Both the position numbers and the translations under genes were made by a program. A stretch of 64,000 nt of DNA from Diabrotica undecimpunctata (taxonomy: Eukaryota; Arthropoda; Insecta; Coleoptera; Chrysomelidae), in contig NC_092807.1 in the NCBI RefSeq assembly GCF_040954645.1, forward strand, positions 124,001 to 188,000. Direction: 5' to 3'. This document shows positions 12,245 through 22,991 of the stretch, piece after piece. The notes beneath the pieces were generated by a model. The model was given only the letters and a program-made list of their open reading frames with translations. It made no database searches and was not told the DNA's origin. Positions within the stretch are counted from its first letter, which is position 1; every line of letters begins with the position of its first letter.

Positions 12245-12715
12245 TTAAACTGATGTATACAATAGTGAAACGTCACTCGCTTCCTTCCATTTGATCCCTC
12301 TCACCCGAATTCTACTCCATATATCATCTGGTCTAACTTTGTTTTCTTTTTTTATTTTTGAAGGGCGTGTACCACTTACTTGTGTGTTATTTTGGTGACT
12401 ATTGCTGTTAGGGGTCGTTCCAGTATTACGTAACGTATTGTTAAACGTTAGGGTGTTACATGGGGAAAGGGGGGTCAAAAATCTTCAAAAACTGCGTTAC
12501 GTAATACTTGAACGCTCCCTTACTGTCTTCGTTGACTGGTTTTCTGTCATATCCTTCACTTAATAATCTGTAAAAGTACTTTTTCTATCTCTTTTTGACA
12601 TCCTTTTCGTGAATTATTATTTTTATGTCGGATACAACGAATCTGATTAAAACCTTTTGCTATGTGTTTGGCTATTTTATATCTTTGCTTTTCACCGTTG
12701 CTCACCCCTTAATTA
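12245..12715 (-). pseudogene. TE ORF debris split by a MITE
   Basis: Minus-strand pieces rich in Lys and Arg (SGTRPSKIKKENKVRPDDIW near 12345-12290, and a GEKQRYKIAKHIAKGFNQIR-like stretch near 12695-12640) flank the MITE at 12411-12519. They may be the 5' part of the same non-LTR element, but the assignment is weak. Confidence 0.35.
12411..12519. mobile_element. 109-bp MITE with TTA target duplication
   Basis: The inverted ends are GGGGTCGTTCCAGTATTACG and GGGAGCGTTCAAGTATTACG, meeting in the shared core AGTATTACGTAACG. TTA flanks both sides (12408-12410 and 12520-12522), the target size of PIF/Harbinger-type elements. It has no coding capacity. Confidence 0.8.
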
Positions 12716-12719
12716 CGAC

Positions 12720-13301
12720 TACATTGCTGAAATAAAAGTTAAAATTAAAAAACACGTGCCAACTTGATGAAAATGAAAAAAGTTTTTATACAGGTATTTG
12801 ACTTAGCACTAAAAATATAATTGACTAAATGTCACGCTTATACTATGAGATTGAATCGTCTGAATTGCGTTGTCTAATCATTAATAACCTGTCGCCGTTT
12901 AGACACCAAAGCCCATCTCTATTCCATAACCAGACGGTTTTAAACTAACAGCGTTGCCAAACGTTCAGTCCAGATGGTAATTTTAAAGGCTAATTATTGT
13001 CAAAATAAATGTAATAGCATGCGTCTTTATTGAAAAAATGTTTATTAATATGTTATTAAAAGATTTTAACATTTAATAGAGATTACTGTAAATATTGCAA
13101 TATTTGTAGCGTTTTAAAGAAAAAATTCGGTACATCAGGTCATAATATAAAAATACTCGATATCCAAGAATTTGTACACCGCTAGCAACACTGGTTTATG
13201 CAACTGTCACTTCTTTCTCCTTTCCTATTATCAAAAACTGGGGTGCATAAACAGCGTTGCCAATTTTAATGTCGCTAGCCTTAATGTGTATTATAATAGA
13301 T
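12720..13301. other. Spacer, nothing recognised
   Basis: No supported coding sequence. Short AT-rich repeats only. Confidence 0.4.
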
Positions 13302-13561
13302 AATGGGGGCTATGATGTATCATTTACGTAAATAATTACATACTAGTGTAAAATTCAGAAAACGTACATCAGATTACAGTTCTCAAAACATAATGTGTAA
13401 AAACGGTATGATGTATCATGCCCTGCGTTGCTATGCGTAAAATGGCCAAGCCACAGCAGAAAATTACATAAAACGTTATTTTCGGTTCTGTCATATCCTG
13501 AAGATCTGTCAGATAATTCAAATTAACCTAACTTTTGGCTTCTTGTTTGTTTTTGAAAAAA

Positions 13562-13996
13562 ATGGATTTTGTAAATTTGTTATTACTCAATGAATTGAAT
13601 GATGTGGTAGAAAGAAATTATGTAAATGTAGAGCAACGTCAGTTACGGGAGACCAGTAACCCATTTGAAATAGATTACCAGCTCTGCTCTAACTAAATTG
13701 CAATAGAATTAAAGGTTCTCTCCCTACTTAATTTTGTAGGAAATGGAAGTTACCAAAAATGTTCTGGTAACAACCTGTTATTTTCAATGGAACAAAGTAC
13801 ATTTAGTAAAGTATTAACAGAAATAACTGCAGGGATAGTGGAACACTTGGTGCCAAAATGGCGAAGAAGATGAAGTACAGCCTGTAGTTTGTAGTTCTCA
13901 TAGAAATGATTCCAAAGGAGGCAAATCAAAACAAATGGTTGGGTGTTGGAAGCACAGAGAATAAGAAGTGTTATTGCTGCAAACTTTGTGTAGTGA
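13562..13996 (+). pseudogene. HARBI1-like transposase, internally deleted
   Basis: The start reads MDFVNLLLLNELNDVVERNY and runs into NPFEIDYQLCSN, then a stop. In shifted frame it continues with FVGNGSYQKCSGNNLLFSME and QSTFSKVLTEITAGIVEHL, which matches the 'GSYQ...S.S.VSR' part of Harbinger nucleases. The tail at about 13937-13996 reads TNGWVLEAQRIRSVIAANFV before a stop, as in HARBI1 C-termini. The DDE catalytic centre between these parts is missing, so the copy cannot be autonomous. Confidence 0.75.
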
Positions 13997-14544
13997 AACA
14001 AAAACTTATTAATATTTTCATAATTTATTTATTTCACAATGATAAATAGTGATATAGTTTTATAATCAAATATAGTTTAGTAATATAATTTTACAATTTA
14101 GTGATATTTCATCATTTTATAAGATATATGATAGAGTTTTATAATCTAGTATAGTTTAGTGATATAAATATTAATATTTCAATTAATTACAAAAAGCTCA
14201 AAACAAACAATCTAAAACATATTACTAAGTGGCTCAAAATGTTCTAAAATGTTTAGATAATACGAAGATATTATATTGCTGCAAACTGTATTATAACATA
14301 TTAAATTAAAAATGTTTATATATTGTTAAAAACAAAAACATAAATCATGTATGTTACAATTAATTACAAAAATGACACAACACTAACAAAATAAAAAATA
14401 TATTACAACCTGGCTCAAATGTTTTGAAAACCCTTAGAGAATATAAAGAAGTGTTATCGCTGCAAATGTTATGTTATAAAATATTTAAATAAAAATGTTT
14501 ATCCTCAGTTTATTTTACAATTATATGATTATATGAGATATAAT

Positions 14545-14547
<3 letters not shown>

Positions 14548-14603
<56 letters not shown>
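14548..14603. repeat. (AT)n microsatellite
   Basis: An uninterrupted alternating AT tract of roughly 55 bp inside the Harbinger element. Confidence 0.9.
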
Positions 14604-14607
<4 letters not shown>

Positions 14608-14939
14608 TTGTGTTATAAAATTGTTTAAATAAAAATGTTTAAAAACATAAAACCTGTATGTTACGATTAATTGCAAAAAGTTAAAAACAAACAAATTTAA
14701 AATATATTACAAATTAGTCCAAAATTTGTTAAAACCCTTGGAAAATTAAAACATACAAGTAAAGAATACAATTTCAAAAACTAAAACAAACCTAAAATAT
14801 ACTACAAAGTAAACCTACAAATACACCTAAAATATACTAAAAACAAAGAACAAGGTTTGTAGCACAGGCATTACAACTTTGGGATGTATAGAACCTTTGT
14901 GGAACCTGACATAAAATTAATTAAGGTAACATACCTTAC

Positions 14940-15200
14940 ATGGATAGAGCATTTCATCAGGCAAGAGGTAGGTGCAACAGTCGGAAAGGTTTTTAACAGA
15001 AGAGGGCTGATGGGACAATAAACCAGAAGAAGACCCAAGACTTAGGTATCAAGACAATTTAGAGGATGATTTAAAATCTATTGGAGTTAGAATCTAGAGA
15101 AGAGTTGGTAGACACAGGGGTGAATGGAGGATTGTCCCAAAGAATTATTTGCACAAGCACAGGGTTTTACATTACAGCCCTGTTAAAGCTGGAAACATAT
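14940..15200 (+). pseudogene. Non-LTR 3' fragment inserted in the Harbinger element
   Basis: Frames around 15030-15130 read RRPRLRYQDNLEDDLKSIGV followed by a W-R-R-V...H-R-G-E-W-R-I-V pattern, allowing for stops. This is the usual extreme C-terminus of insect non-LTR ORFs (GRP..RW.D.V..D....G...W...A..R..WR). Confidence 0.55.
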
Positions 15201-15739
15201 ATTCTTGTGATGCATTGATGTTGACTAATGATAATGGTAAAACAAACTAAAATATATTACAAAATGGTCCAAATGTGCTCATAACCATTAGAGAATATGA
15301 AGAAGTATTATTGCTGCAAACTTCGTGTTGTAAAATAAAAACAAATTGTTAAATAAAAGTGTTTATAATTAGTATATTTCATAATATGTAGGTATTTATG
15401 TTACAATTAGTTACAAAATCAAAAAGAATAACACAAAGATCAAGACAAAACAAAAAATCTGAAACATATTACAAAGCGGCTAAAAAATTTTGAGTTACAA
15501 AATTGTTAAATAAAAATGTTTATATTCAGTTTATTCCATAATTGAGATATAATTTTATAAAGGATATGTTTATAGAATATTAAATAAAACTATTGCCTTT
15601 TTAATTTTCACAGGTTGATTTCCTTTTCCTTCTGAAAAATATTATACACCATAATAAACATAATACATCAATCATTAATCTTTACCTTTAAAATTAAATG
15701 TATTTATAATCTGAGGCTCCCCAAGATGAATCTTTGAAA

Positions 15740-16020
15740 TGAGTTGCAAAATCTTCCACTCATTGAACACCTAAAAATTTAGCATTTATTAAATTTGATA
15801 GTAACAGAAATTATTTCTTACATGTCTTCATTGTTCTGCTGTTTTTTTAGGGCCACCATCTACTGTATTTGTGTATTTACCATGATAGCAAATTCCTCTC
15901 ACAATTGGGCTACTTTCTTAGCCTTCCTTGACTATTTTGCCAATAAGCACTATTTATTTTTAAGAAGTCTAACATCACTTCCAATTGTTTCCTGGTTGTC
16001 TTCTTTTTAATTGAAGCCAT
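15740..16020 (-). pseudogene. Harbinger second ORF, Myb/SANT-like, decayed
   Basis: The ATG at 16020 opens MASIKKKTTRKQLEVMLDFL and continues KINSAYWQNSQGRLRK to a stop. Remnants downstream include GGPKK near 15855 and, after a possible short intron ending at TTTTTAG, VFNEWK near 15770. The pattern (Q.e.mldFl..n......G....GP.....W...) fits the accessory DNA-binding protein that Harbinger elements encode beside the transposase. Confidence 0.55.
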
Positions 16021-16286
16021 TAGTTTATTTTATTATAATTATAAAAAAATAGTAAATTGTTTCCACAAATTACATACAATAACATAACCTAACTAAGAGC
16101 GAAAACGGATGTAATTTTAGGCAGCTTAAAAATTACATTTACATATAGATAAATTGCATATCAAGATAGGCAACCCGTTATACGTAGTTCTTATATCATA
16201 CCGATTTGGAAATTTTTACATAAATGTGTTAAAATCGGAGTTTACAGCATGTAATTATTTCACATAAATGATACATCATAGCCCTC

Positions 16287-16600
16287 AATAGCTCTGTTCA
16301 TTAGAACTGTGTGATCACCTGATTCTTTTACTTTTATGTAAAATTCAGAGAGGAACCAAATAATACTTATAGAATGTTCGTAAGGCAATTATGGGGACAA
16401 CAAATCAAATCATCGCCGGGTTTGTTTGAAAAAATATAAATACAATTTAAACTACAGGAAAATATGTCCATGTTTTTATCTAGGATTTAAGGATCAAATG
16501 CAAGAGAAAACACTCTAATATATTGTTTAAGTATTAATTTAATTAATCTTGTGATAAATTCATTAACTGAAACTTACTGATTAATTGCCCAATACCCTGA
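16287..16600. other. Spacer, nothing recognised
   Basis: No supported feature. Confidence 0.4.
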
Positions 16601-17720
16601 CCATGTTTGACACCTCTTTAGCCTCCAGTAGGCTGGAACAAGATCACATCTATGTCTAGTGTTATAATCATGCACCTCTTCATGGGTTCCAAAGTGACCC
16701 CGTTCCTCTTAACAAACATAAGGTTGTCATAGATATACAAGGAGGACACAGTAAGAATTCCCCGAGTACCATAGGCCAAGTCGTCACTATGTTGACCCCA
16801 TTGAAGCGTGGTGTCCAGGTGTACCCCAAGGGACTTCACACTTGTCACATCTGGGTTTTCAGCCTGGGTGTCCCTAAGAGCAAAAACAACCCTGTTGATC
16901 TTTGCCTCATTCAGCAGGAGCCTGTTAGCACAGAACCACTCTTTGGTGGCTGACAGTGCAGACCTGGAACCTCTAAGGGAGTCCTTAAGTGTATCATCTG
17001 TGAAGGAGAATGTGGTAACATGATTCAATGCTTGTAAGGTCATTAATATATATTAGAAATAGTATGGGTCCAAGGATGGAGTCCTGAGGAACACCAATAT
17101 TAATAACACTCTCCCCTGACAACACCTCAGACACCCTTACAGATTGTACCCTGTTCTTGAGGTATGATTGGATCAACTTGACACTCTGTGGATAGAAGTT
17201 GTACCTATGTAGTTTTTTCAGGAGTATCCCATGTTAAATAGAATCTAACACCTTATTTAAGTCACAAATCACAACAGTGCTGAATTGCATTCTATGAAAG
17301 AATTCCAAGATGTGGCACACTAGGTCAAGAATGTCAAGTGTTCTGCTCCTTTTCTTTCTCAAACTGAAATGTGATCCTGAGTAATAATTGTTACTTTCGA
17401 AAAAACTTGTGATTCGCAAAGCTATGGCCTTTTCTACTATTTTAGAGAAGAGTGGGAGCAATGTGACAGTCCTGTAGCTCTCAAGGACGTCCGGCTCTTT
17501 TATAAATATGGGTGTTACGATAGCCCTTTTTAGAACCGAGCGAAATGTATTCTCTTTAAAGCATTGATTTATTAAGTGTGTAAGAGGACTTATGATAATA
17601 TTTTTTATCATCATAATAATGTTAACATTTAAGCCATATATATCACACCTTTTTTGTTTTTTAAGCTGTCTATGATTTCCTGGGTCTGATTGAACAATAC
17701 TTCAGAAGAGGAAAAGCTTT
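16600..17720 (-). pseudogene. Non-LTR retrotransposon A (Jockey/CR1-like RT), nested
   Basis: Minus-strand frames at 17614-17234, 17176-16994 and 17043-16618 give, in order, RT motifs LKRAIVTPIFIKEPDVLESY, TVTLLPLFSKIVEKAIALRI, GVPQDSILGPILFLIYINDL and FSFTDDT, then a thumb segment with SLGVHLDTTLQWGQHSDDLA. The motif GVPQ(G)S.LGPLLFL.YINDL is typical of the Jockey/CR1 group. The first Asp of the YxDD box is replaced (FTDD) and frameshifts separate the pieces. Its 5' boundary lies near 17720, inside element B. Confidence 0.8.
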
Positions 17721-18700
17721 TTGAGCGATTTACATTGAAAAAGCAGAGGTCCCAAAACTGATTCCTGCGGTACTCCGGTTAAAACTGGTATATGATTAGA
17801 TTCTTAATTATTAAATGCAACAATCTGTGTTCTTCCCGTAAGATATGATTTTAAAATGTGGTACCCCTTATCCCATAGTACTCCAATTTTATCAATAGTG
17901 TTTGAATATCCACACAATCAAACACTTTTGTAAGGTCACACATTAATCCATTAGTAGGTTCACCTGCATCAAGTCTGTGAACAATATGTTCTATTACTTC
18001 TAATAAAGCTTTACTTGTTGAGTATTTTTTTCTAAAACCAAATTGAGAGCTAGATATATTTGATTTGTTATACAATATTTAATTAAGATCTCAAAAATTT
18101 TACTTATTATTGTTACTATGGTAATAGGTCTGTAATTGTCTGGAGCATTTTTTTTTCCCTGTTTTTATGAAGTGGAATTACTTTTGATATTTTGAATACA
18201 TCAGGCCAGTAACCCTCGTTAATACATTTGTTAAATATTATTGGGAGTGGTTCAATAATTTTATCTAGAGATGCCTTAATAATTTTACTGTTAAAACCAT
18301 AGTAGTTAATACATGAGGAATTTTTTAATTTGTGTATGCATTCTTTCACATCTATTGCTACTTTTGGGGCCATAAAGAACGAACTCTACCTTCTAGATAG
18401 CTTGCTAAGATAGTAGTTAATGTCATGCTCAGAGTTTCCTATTGATTTCGATATAATATCTGCTATATTCGTAAAGTATTGGTTAATCTTTTCTAGTGTT
18501 AAGTTCGTATTGGATGTAGTATTTTTATTATAGGTTTCGTTTTTAACAATACTCCATATTTTCTTACTTTTGTTAGTGGATTTGTTTATTATGTTTGCAT
18601 AAGCAGTACATTTTTCAACTATTATTGTTTGCTTGTATTTCTTTCGTATTTGACAATATTTAATCCAATTGTCAGTCAGTAGTATGTGTTTTCCTATAAT
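17720..18700 (-). pseudogene. Non-LTR retrotransposon B (Jockey/CR1-like RT), host of element A
   Basis: The minus strand from about 18690 reads a Lys-rich linker (KSTNKSKKIWSIVKNETYN), then IDVKECIHKLKNSSCINYYG at 18345, ISKVIPLHKNREKK near 18190, FGFRKKYSTSKALLEVIEHI near 18036 and MCDLTKVFDCVDIQTLLIKL near 17945. It ends with a degraded TGVPQ-like motif near 17780 where element A begins. The order linker, RT motifs 1-3 is intact but broken by stops. Confidence 0.75.
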
Positions 18701-18827
18701 TTACGTTACAATCGTAGAGTTGTTTTCTTAAATTTCAAAGTTTGCGATTAAACCAATGAATATCTCGTTTTCTGTTATTCACGTTCTTTAAGGAAAACAA
18801 ATATAGTAAAAATGTATATATTTTTAG

Positions 18828-21800
18828 GGTTGGTTTTGTGATGCAATGTTGGAGAGAACAACCAGATCTTATTTTGAAGAAGTATTTACAGATGATTTTA
18901 AATATCTACAATCGAATATTTCAGAAAGACGAAATACAAAAGGTAGTGTAAGATTGCGACAGAGGAGTGATGATCTATTGCTAGACGAGCATATCATGAC
19001 ACGCAAAACACGGTAAGCACAATTTATTTGGCCCTCCCATTTTTATTTATTACTTTTTGACATCTTTTATATCAAATGTGCTTTCCAATCGATCCAAATT
19101 TTAAAACAATGATTGCTTTATAGGACTAGAAGGCCAAGAATATCAGCGCTCCAATCAGGATATTGTGCTGTTTGCAATGTCCCATATAATAACGTGGAAG
19201 ATCATATCCAATCAAAGAAACACCAAAAGTTAATAGGGGAAGATGCCAATTACATAGCATTAAACGGATCTCTCAACGGATTTCTACAGAACAACAGTAT
19301 TCCATTTTTGAATTTAAATGGTATTGATGCTATAGGTAATTTTTTTCTAACAACTAGTTTAATAGAGAATATCACTGTACTAACAATTTGTAATTGAGTA
19401 AATTCGCTATTAAATTCTATAATTTTTCACGTATTTTAAGCCCTAAAAGAAAAAAACCAAAACAATATTATATATACAGGGTGCAGCAGATAAACTGCCC
19501 ATTAGAAATATATCGAGAACTAAAGTTAACTGAATTATGAAAATTTGAATGAAGGGGTTTTAAAGAGTGATCTATTTAATGAAAATACTTCCGGTTATAC
19601 CGGAAGTTGCCTATAACTTCGTTTTTTAATGGGGCACCCTGTATATTTTTAATTTTAGAAATATTCACGTTAATCTGAACATTTTTTGTTAATTCTTCCC
19701 TATACACCTATTGTGAACCGTTTTTGAGTTTAAGGGTTTTTATATGAAAATTGCACTTTTCTACCATGTGTATAAATAAAGTTCAATATCCTCTATGTAA
19801 TTTGAATAAAAGTTTAAATTCCTTATGAACTTATTAACCAGATACAGCATTATCATTTACGGTGTAAAGTTGCCATTTTCATTATACAGGGTGCTGTCAA
19901 AATTGGCATAAAATGGGCATCCTAAATTTTCGCCTAATTCCTTTGTTTTAAATGGGACACCCTGTATGTGATTCATTATTTTAGAAAAATATGTTTTTCA
20001 CTATCAATTTTTATTAGTATTCTCTATACCTATCTCTTGCAGTCTACAAATATGTTTAAACTTTATATGTTTCTATAAAAACCATTATAACTGAAAAACA
20101 GTTCACAATAGGTATAGGGAAGTATCAACAAGAAATGTTCAGAATAACGTGAATATTTCTAAAATTAAAAAATATACAGGATGTCCCATTAAAAACAACG
20201 AAGTTTGGCCTTATCATTTTACCAAATTGTTATATATCGAAAATGTTGTCAGGTGTACATGAAACCTCCCTCGATGATTTCTCACCGATGCACAAGAAGC
20301 GTAATATGCGACGAACGCGGGCAGCATCGGTCATGTTTGACAGAGTCAATCCTTCTCCTCTCTCTCCAACTGGCAGCGATATAACAGGCCATCATTTAAG
20401 ATCTAGACGGAACATCAATTATATGACTCCTCCATTGGACGAGGATAGTTTACAGGAGAAACCAGATTTAACCCTTGTAGAAGAACCTCAGGAATTGGTG
20501 GAGAGTAAGGAAAAGGAAAAGGAAACTAAAGGGTTGAGGTCTACTACAAGGTCTTTAACGGTAAGTACAAAATACTTTTGTAGCTTTAGGCTAAAATTTA
20601 AGTTCATTTTTAATTGAAGATAACAGTAAATGAACTATCTTACAAGTAGGCTTTGGGCCTCCTCTGTCGTATCAAGTACTTGCTGTATTATTTTATCGAT
20701 ATAAAAGTCTTAAGGTTCATCCTCCTTAAGTCACATTCAGAGTTTAAAAAAAGTAGAATGTACTGTAGCACTACAATAGCAAAATGTATAATTGAAAAAC
20801 TATGGGAGAAATATTCCTGAAAAACTGTATGGAAAAATGTGCAAAATAAATCAGAAAATGTTCTTTAGAAACTTTTCTGCATTAGTCATACCTTATTTAA
20901 AAACTTGCCACTTTTGAAAGTATATAAATATGCCTTTTAATGAAAAATTTGATTGATTCTTGTCTTGTTTTCAGAAAGTGGTTTGTCCTGTAGCAGAAAA
21001 TAACAAGGAGGAGGAGGTATGGAACTCTGGTCGACCAAAGAGAGCTTGTATCAGCAAGAAAAGACTATCAACTGATGAAAGGTTGAATTCAAGCTGCAAA
21101 ACTTACTACAAAGTTGAAGTGGTCACTCCTAAGCTACGCCAAAACTCAGCAACCAAGAGCCAGGAGTCTACAAAGAGGCAACAGTCTCAATCTCCAAAGA
21201 GGGACGATGAAAAGGAGAAAGGTATAGTACCTATAGAACAATATCGGTGAAATGTTTTGACTCCTTGTTTATAACTTAACAGGTTTAATAGTGAAATTTA
21301 AGAAGTTGCGAAATTCCGAATTGATCCAACTAAACAATGAAGCCACCAACTTTTTGTTTCCAAAGAAGGACGACAGTAGCGAGGAAGAAGACGACGAGGC
21401 CAATACTACAGCTAGCTCGGCCGATAGCTGTAGTAATACCGAGATAGAAGACTGTAAAACATCCACGCCTAACGTTAAGAACGAAGATGAAACCTCTATG
21501 GACAGTACGGGAAAGAAGAAGAGGAGGAGGACTCACGCTGAGGCTTTCATCATGGACAATCAAAAGTATTATAAATTTGAAACTCCGGGATCCAGGTTAG
21601 TATAATAAATGATTTATAGATTAGAATAGAAATATGTTTTATTGTCACTGAAAATTGTACAATTTTATAGACAAAGCTTACAAAAAGTCAGAAAAATAAC
21701 AATAACAATTTGAAATTTACTAAAATTACATAAATCATCAATATCACAAAATAAAAGATAATAAAATACACAATGAATTGCAAAATTTAATTAAATTGCA

Positions 21801-22912
21801 TAATAAAACCTTACAAACTAATAAGTTTATGTCACTGCATGTCCCCTCCTACAAATACGAAGACATTGCTTTAAATTATGCTGCGAGATTGTCTTCCAAT
21901 CCTAATAACATAAACTACCCACTTCTTTACAAAACACATCCGCCTAGACATTGCTACCAAAAATTAAAATATCCACCCCTTAAAGAACATTTAACGAGAT
22001 ATGGTTTTTACCTGTAGCAGCTGACACATTCTTATCCTACACAATGAACTATACGTCCCTGGACTACTAATTCTCCCAATATTGACATATCCCTCACAGC
22101 CTATACAACGAGTACCACAAATCCTATAATCATTAACAAGCTATATCAAGAACAGATATCAGAATACACTGGCTATAACAAGATTTTTACTAATGCATCA
22201 AGAACTGATAATGGGCCTTTATACTAGGAAATACTGAATATGCAATTCGTATCCCTCAATTCTGCAGCATTTTTACGAGAGAAGTAATCGCCATTTTAAA
22301 GGCATTAGACGTATGTAAGACTCATGCAAGCTCAAACTTTCTTTTCATTACTGACTCTTTATCTGTTCTTCAGAGCTTAAGGCAAATATATCCAGCACAT
22401 GTTATCCTGCAACAAATACAATTGGCACTTTATCACCTACAAAACAGACATGCAAAAGTTAAATTTCTTTGGGTATCAAAGAAAGCTGTTAATGAAGAGC
22501 AAACTGAAATAATGACAACAATTCTATTCAGTGATATCCAGCTCAATATTAAACAGCATTGTGTAAACAAGTGACAACAAATGTGGAATTCTACTACGGC
22601 TAAACTTAAAAATGTTAAAACTAGGATTGGCATTTAACTGCAATTTCCAGAAAATAGAAGGCAACAGGTTATTATAAACCGATTAAGAATTGGACATACA
22701 GCGTTAACTCAGCAGCATCTCATAACAAAAGAGCTACAACCTGAATGCTCCTACTGTGAATGTTCAATAACTATTCAGCATATATACAACCAACAACATA
22801 CCAGAAGAAGCAAATAAACTTGAAAGATATTTTAAACTGTAATGAATCAAATACAATCAAATTCCTTGATTGCATAACATAATAATCACGTTGATTACAT
22901 AAAATTTAATAG

Positions 22913-22991
<79 letters not shown>

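Larger units (their letters stand above)
13960..15540 (+). repeat. Repeated copies of the transposase 3' end within the Harbinger element
   Basis: A block resembling the transposase end and the following UTR recurs about five times: GTTATTGCTGCAAACTTTG near 13972, and variants near 14273, 14452, 14602 and 15309. Each is followed by an AAATAAAAATGTTTATA-like stretch and often TATGTTACAATTAATTACAAAA. Spacing is about 150-300 bp, with the longest gap where other sequence is inserted. Copies are diverged. Confidence 0.65.
13305..16286. mobile_element. PIF/Harbinger DNA transposon, about 3 kb, defective
   Basis: The terminal inverted repeats begin GGGGGCTATGATGTATCATT (left) and GAGGGCTATGATGTATCATT (inverted right end) and stay similar through AAATAATTACAT. 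AAT flanks each end (13302-13304 and 16287-16289); a TAA register is possible on the left only. Inside are a truncated HARBI1-like transposase on the + strand, a decayed Myb/SANT-like second ORF on the minus strand near the right end, repeated copies of the transposase 3' end, an (AT)n tract and an inserted non-LTR 3' fragment. Confidence 0.85.

Noticed and set aside
14548..14603. AT tract as an origin or regulatory element
   Set aside because: A simple dinucleotide repeat inside a transposon; the same kind occurs at 22913-22988.
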